This document shows positions 24,247-24,884 of a stretch of 24,884 nucleotides of DNA, piece after piece. The number at the start of each line of letters is the position of its first letter. Positions within the stretch are counted from its first letter, which is position 1. The DNA is taken from contig JBMLTO010000104.1 of assembly GCA_049239925.1 (NCBI GenBank), forward strand, positions 1 through 24,884, read 5' to 3'. The translations under genes and the position numbers were made by a program. Under the pieces are notes generated by a model, which searched no databases, was not told the origin of the DNA, and worked only from the letters and a program-made list of their open reading frames with translations. Source of the DNA: Legionella_A sp049239925. GTDB lineage: Bacteria > Pseudomonadota > Gammaproteobacteria > Legionellales > Legionellaceae.

Positions 24247-24292
24247 TTCCACAATTATCCACTTTTTTGTTATTTTAAACCACTTTTCCCCA
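24247..24292 (-). promoter_or_regulatory. mraZ: Candidate MraZ operator: four TGG boxes in two 10-bp-spaced pairs
   Basis: Read on the minus strand: TGGGG (24288-24292) and TGGTT (24278-24282) are 10 bp apart, and TGGAT (24257-24261) and TGGAA (24247-24251) are 10 bp apart. MraZ is known to bind direct repeats of the TGGGN type with 5-nt gaps. The boxes lie 27-72 bp before the mraZ ATG, where an operator would be expected. Only the first box is a full match. Confidence 0.5.
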
Positions 24293-24423
24293 CGAAAAAA
24301 AGATATTTTTAATATCATTTGCAATTAGTTATCATCTATTGTTTAAAAGCTATTCTTTCCATCCATAAAATGACAGCTTTAAAAAATAATCATCAAGCCT
24401 ATTAATTAATTTAGTCATTTATG

Positions 24424-24493
24424 CCTCAATTTTAGCCGTTTTTCCCAGGACCGTTCGCCCCGAGTAGCGTGCTACGCCGCGCCTCGAAGGGCT
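24424..24493 (+). repeat. Dispersed repeat element, copy 2
   Basis: About 70 bp, plus strand: CTCAATTTTAGCCGTTTTTC, CCAGGACCGTTCGCCCCGAG and CTCGAAGGGCT. The palindromic centre, GTAGCGTGCTACGC, differs from copy 1. Copy 1 (19311-19380) lies in opposite orientation, so the pair encloses murE through mraZ. Confidence 0.8.
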
Positions 24494-24884
24494 TTATAGT
24501 GTTCTGCAAACCCTTTATGCATTAGCTTTGCATTGCTGCTTTGCTTAGGGCTTAAGGCTTCCGCACGCGGCACCGACCCACATAAACGGCTTCTTCACCG
24601 GGTAAGAGCAATAACGTTTTCATCGCCTACCTACCTTCTATACCTTAGCAATTTTACGTAAAGGATATTGGGTTCGGTGGTCTCGGGCACCTGCCCCACT
24701 GCTCCGGCCTCTCAAAGGTTCACTTGCGTTTAGGCTGCGATTTTGGCTCAAGCTTCTTTCAGATCCATCATTGGCTATACTATTTCTTCAGTCTCCTTTC
24801 TTCCCTGGATCTAAGTCGTACGACACCAGATACTCTAGTACAGTTTCTTCAGACACCCTTGCTGTTTTGCCTATTAATTCCCTC
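24494..24884. other. Gene-less, relatively GC-rich right edge, unidentified
   Basis: I find no reading frame of gene length on either strand. The stretch about 24545-24760 is visibly more GC-rich than the rest of the window and contains several G/C blocks that could fold. It does not fit RNase P RNA, tmRNA, SRP RNA or the group II intron ends I can recall. One short minus frame at the very edge (about 24786-24883) reads KTARVSEETVLEYLVSYDLD before a stop and may be the end of a gene outside the window. A structured RNA or a decayed mobile element are both possible. Confidence 0.3.

Noticed and set aside
24494..24884. RNase P RNA (rnpB), which lies near mraZ in some gammaproteobacteria
   Set aside because: The conserved P4 blocks (GAGGAAAGTCCGGGC and the ACAGAA-type partner) are not seen on either strand.
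1..24884. CRISPR arrays, tRNA or rRNA genes, prophage genes
   Set aside because: No regularly spaced repeats, tRNA-like cloverleafs or phage proteins were recognised in reading both strands.

Overview
The window is AT-rich and almost fully packed with genes of a gammaproteobacterium. The pointers are a rhodanese/grxC/secB/gpsA operon in the order known from Escherichia coli, a pdxB gene (gammaproteobacterial B6 route), a mraZ-rsmH-ftsL-ftsI-murE division cluster, and a DNPR-type MurE that implies meso-diaminopimelate peptidoglycan and hence a Gram-negative wall. The low GC content, an imperfect palindromic repeat of the cccttcgag...ctcagggcgaacgg kind, decayed mobile-element genes and the Legionella-like LipA N-terminus suggest a Legionellales-type (host-associated) organism. 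That lineage call is inference; no rRNA is present.

Left part (1-5495, plus strand): a leader with a terminator-like hairpin; a voltage-gated cation channel with an unusual TLEGWPD selectivity filter; a small two-helix membrane protein; a polytopic membrane protein with a C-terminal pentapeptide-repeat domain; then the tight rhodanese (YibN-like)-grxC-secB-gpsA operon for redox balance, protein export and phospholipid precursor supply.

Middle part (5583-15608): a minus-strand pair for nucleotide-sugar synthesis (WbpE-like aminotransferase, then a WbpM/PglF-like 4,6-dehydratase); a divergent plus-strand SAM methyltransferase; then a minus-strand run in transcription order: ArnT-like glycosyltransferase, PAP2 phosphatase, GT2 polyprenyl-phosphate glycosyltransferase, LABN-domain protein, secreted thioredoxin fused to a membrane domain, and lipA. 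The first four look like a cassette that modifies lipid A or another envelope lipid.

Right part (15710-24884): site-2 protease and pdxB (plus), an IS5-type transposase remnant, trhO (plus), a frameshifted GNAT acetyltransferase remnant, then mraZ-rsmH-ftsL-ftsI-murE on the minus strand. This block ends abruptly after murE and is enclosed by two roughly 70-bp copies of one repeat in opposite orientation. Beyond the outer copy lies a gene-less, relatively GC-rich stretch that I could not identify.

Most genes are ordinary housekeeping. The items most worth checking are the calcium-type channel filter, the envelope-lipid modification cassette, the thioredoxin-membrane fusion ahead of lipA, the repeat-bounded truncated dcw block and the unidentified right edge.
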